DNA from: Kryptolebias marmoratus
Taxonomy: Eukaryota; Chordata; Actinopteri; Cyprinodontiformes; Rivulidae
NCBI RefSeq assembly: GCF_001649575.2
Contig: NC_051444.1
Coordinates: forward strand, 19,891,052-19,955,051
DNA length: 64,000 bases
Direction: 5' to 3'
Made by a program: the position numbers and the translations under genes. Numbering within the stretch: the first letter of the stretch is position 1; each line of letters begins with the position of its first letter. The notes under the pieces were generated by a model. It ran no database searches. It was not told the DNA's origin and saw nothing but the letters and a program-made list of their open reading frames with translations. Positions 61,855-64,000 of the stretch are shown piece by piece.

Positions 61855-62017
61855 CTTCCTATACGCTTCAAAACGCCAGCTGTGGAGTGTCATAGCTGCC
61901 ACACAAGGATTTCTGTAGTTAAAGGGTCACAATATGGTTCCTGTTTACCGTGCTGAAGCAGTCAGACTTCACTCAACACTGAAAATGCTGCCACAGGTTC
62001 ACACAAAATTATTCTGG

Positions 62018-62023
62018 GATTAA
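62018..62023 (+). terminator. slc7a6: Possible slc7a6 proximal polyadenylation signal
   Basis: ATTAAA, the commonest variant hexamer, lies about 165 bases after the stop and upstream of the TIR element. A canonical AATAAA is at 63673-63678. Which is used decides whether the transposon is part of the mRNA. Confidence 0.35.
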
Positions 62024-62059
62024 AAAGAAAAATATATATATAATTACCCTGCATATATA

Positions 62060-63137
62060 CACTCACTGCCAAAACAAGTTAAGCACCCAGAAGAAAGGGT
62101 CTGCTGTAGGTGTAAAATGGTACAGAGGCAGACTAGCAGTGGGTAAGTAAATGATTCAGATCGGAAGGAGCTGGCACGTCCAGAACAGGTACCAGAGAGA
62201 GTAAGTGATAGTGTTATCAGGCAGGCAAAACAGTGAGTGAGGATCTCCTCACAGATGCATTATACAATATTACCAGCACTTGATGGAGTTTGCATGCAGC
62301 CAGGTACAGATGCCACAGTGACCAGTTGAGACCAGTGGGTACATAAGGGCACTCAGATGTGTCGTGAAACTTCTGGTTGCCCCAGACCGAAGGAAGTCAT
62401 TGTATTATGCATCAAGCATTATCAAACATCAGTATCTGCCCTCCAGACACAGGCATTGGACTCTTTCCTACACTGTGTCTCAACAACTGGCATCAGCTGG
62501 ACTATGGGTTCAGTGTCCCATGCAGTAACACCAGAGCAGAGATGACACCTGGAGTGGCACCGTGACCATGAGACACACTGACTGATGGTGAGCGGTGGTG
62601 CTCCATCGTCAGCGATGAATCTGTTCTGCATCACCACAGATGACTGTTGTTTGCACGTGCGGCAGCGCCAAAAGGAGAGGACTGACCCTGCCAATGTTGT
62701 GGAGAGACACACCGGTGTTACGTCGTCTGAAGAGCCTCAGGGTCTGACTTCAGGTTGCCTTTAGTACCGGCTCAGGGGAACCTGATGGCACAGTGCTACT
62801 TCAGTGATATCCTGTGTCTTATGCCCCCCAAGACAGCACCCTGGTGTCCATGAATCGCCTCGAACATATCAGCTTGAAAGTCAACACCGACCCAGTGACA
62901 ATCTGGTTGGATCTCCAGGACCAATTAAGAGAGGATTCCACACCAAATCACTGCTGGTTTCGAGGCCCGTGGAGGGGTCACACCGTGCTGACATGGGCCC
63001 AGCACTGTGCCCATACTGCCAATCCTATCATCTATTTCATCCAATATTCTAATCATTGTCATACAGTCACATTACCTTTCATGTAATTTCTCCACTTTAT
63101 CTGGGTGCTTAACCTTTTTACTTTTTGTCAGTGAGTG
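62060..63137. mobile_element. TIR DNA transposon downstream of slc7a6
   Basis: The left end 'cactcactgccaaaacaagt' then 'taagcacccag' and the right end 'ctgggtgcttaacctttt' then 'tttgtcagtgagtg' are inverted repeats of about 31-37 bases with small gaps. The 1078-bp element has only short frames, none recognisable as a transposase, so it is nonautonomous or decayed. No clear target duplication is seen. Confidence 0.8.
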
Positions 63138-63672
63138 GACATCGATCACACTGTGTAATGACCATCATCAGTACTTAAACATACAGAACATCTTTTAAAA
63201 TTGTGTGCCTATGAAAATTTTACTGGTGCTGTCTTTATGATTACAGATACAGGAAAATAATGTTACTTATATTCCACGGATTGTACCCAATTAAACAGAG
63301 AAATACTGTCTACACTATAAGCAAGTGCTGTAAATCTTACCAAAGACCTGCAGGAAACTATCAGCCATATTCTTTCGTTAAATTAAAATATTGTATTTTT
63401 TGTCTAAACTACATTAAATGTTGCACTTTTTTTTTTTGAATGACTTAATTTCTGAGTAATGTTCCACCTTTAAGTTAAGGCATATTTTCACATTGTTATA
63501 AATGATGCTTATTTCATTTCTAAGAATACCATTTAGTCTTTAATGTTGTCTTTTACAAATGCCACTGAGGCACAACAGTTGTGTTGAACCGTTTTGGGGG
63601 AAGTAAAAATACTGGTTTAAAGGGAAACCTTGTGCTATATTACTACCAGCATCACCTGAACTGATGCCGTTT

Positions 63673-63678
63673 AATAAA
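63673..63678 (+). terminator. slc7a6: Distal polyadenylation signal
   Basis: Canonical AATAAA about 1.8 kb after the slc7a6 stop, with GT-containing sequence following. It may end a long 3' UTR that includes the TIR element. Confidence 0.4.
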
Positions 63679-63699
63679 CTCCAACCTTCAACAGGAAGC

Positions 63700-64000
63700 G
63701 CGTCCTATCTGTGACCTCTGACACTGTCTGCAAGAATGAAAGGATACTAAAAACTAGAACAGAAGTTCAGATCTGTAGGGTCACTCTTACATGCGTGCTG
63801 CTAACAGAATTACACTGTAGTGCCTCGGGTGGAGGCCATCATTAGCAGATCACTTAGAAGGCTGCAAATTGCTGCCTGAAAATAAATCAGAGGTTTTGGT
63901 AACTGTTTATACAGATAATCACACTGGTGTGGTTATCACACACACACAAAAAAAAAAGAACAGACAGATATTTGTTTTGAAAGTTCTTTGTTTACACATC
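63700..64000. other. Intergenic end of window
   Basis: No exon or recognisable element; a short CA tract and an A10 run lie near 63940-63957. Confidence 0.5.

Overview
This window is nuclear DNA from a ray-finned (teleost) fish. The genes are split by GT-AG introns and encode vertebrate-specific protein families. Between them lie several teleost-type LINE fragments, hAT-like and Tc1-like DNA transposon remains, MITE-like repeats, long microsatellites and three assembly gaps (27699-27984, 31322-31479, 38301-38315). No bacterial, viral or CRISPR-type system is visible.

Four protein-coding genes can be rebuilt exon by exon with consistent reading phase. (1) phospho2, minus strand, 18206-19159: three coding exons, 249 aa, a HAD-family pyridoxal-phosphate phosphatase. 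(2) syap1, plus strand, 20048-25636: nine coding exons, about 366 aa, a BSD-domain protein. It is head to head with phospho2 across a shared promoter interval of about 0.4 kb. (3) An ADGRG-subfamily adhesion GPCR, plus strand, 43828-50663: 14 coding exons, 635 aa, with signal peptide, PLL-like domain, GAIN/GPS region and 7TM. (4) slc7a6, plus strand, 57663-61854: nine coding exons, 495 aa, the y+LAT2 light chain. The genes share no single pathway. phospho2 and syap1 probably share a promoter, and the adgrg-slc7a6 pair recalls human 16q21-q22.

Layout. 1-18200 is a gene-free flank with several retrotransposon fragments and a few stretches that look like conserved noncoding elements. 18200-26200 holds the phospho2/syap1 pair. 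26200-43800 is intergenic or a long 5' intron, with two orphan candidate first exons (ending at 34233 and 36272), a perfect 61-bp hairpin (34664-34724), a foldback element around a gap, and a hAT-like insertion with an exact 8-bp target duplication. 43800-50700 is the adhesion GPCR. 54600-63700 is slc7a6, whose introns and 3' flank carry LINE, tRNA-derived and TIR elements.

The most interesting observations are: a tRNA-Glu body with a UUU (Lys-type) anticodon joined to a LINE tail; a LINE nested inside another LINE with a 7-bp duplication that restores the host reading frame; the perfect hairpin; a GC-AG intron in syap1; and a T45 tract just before a syap1 splice acceptor. No previously undescribed multi-gene system was found. 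All identifications come from reading the sequence and recalling family features; no database search was run.
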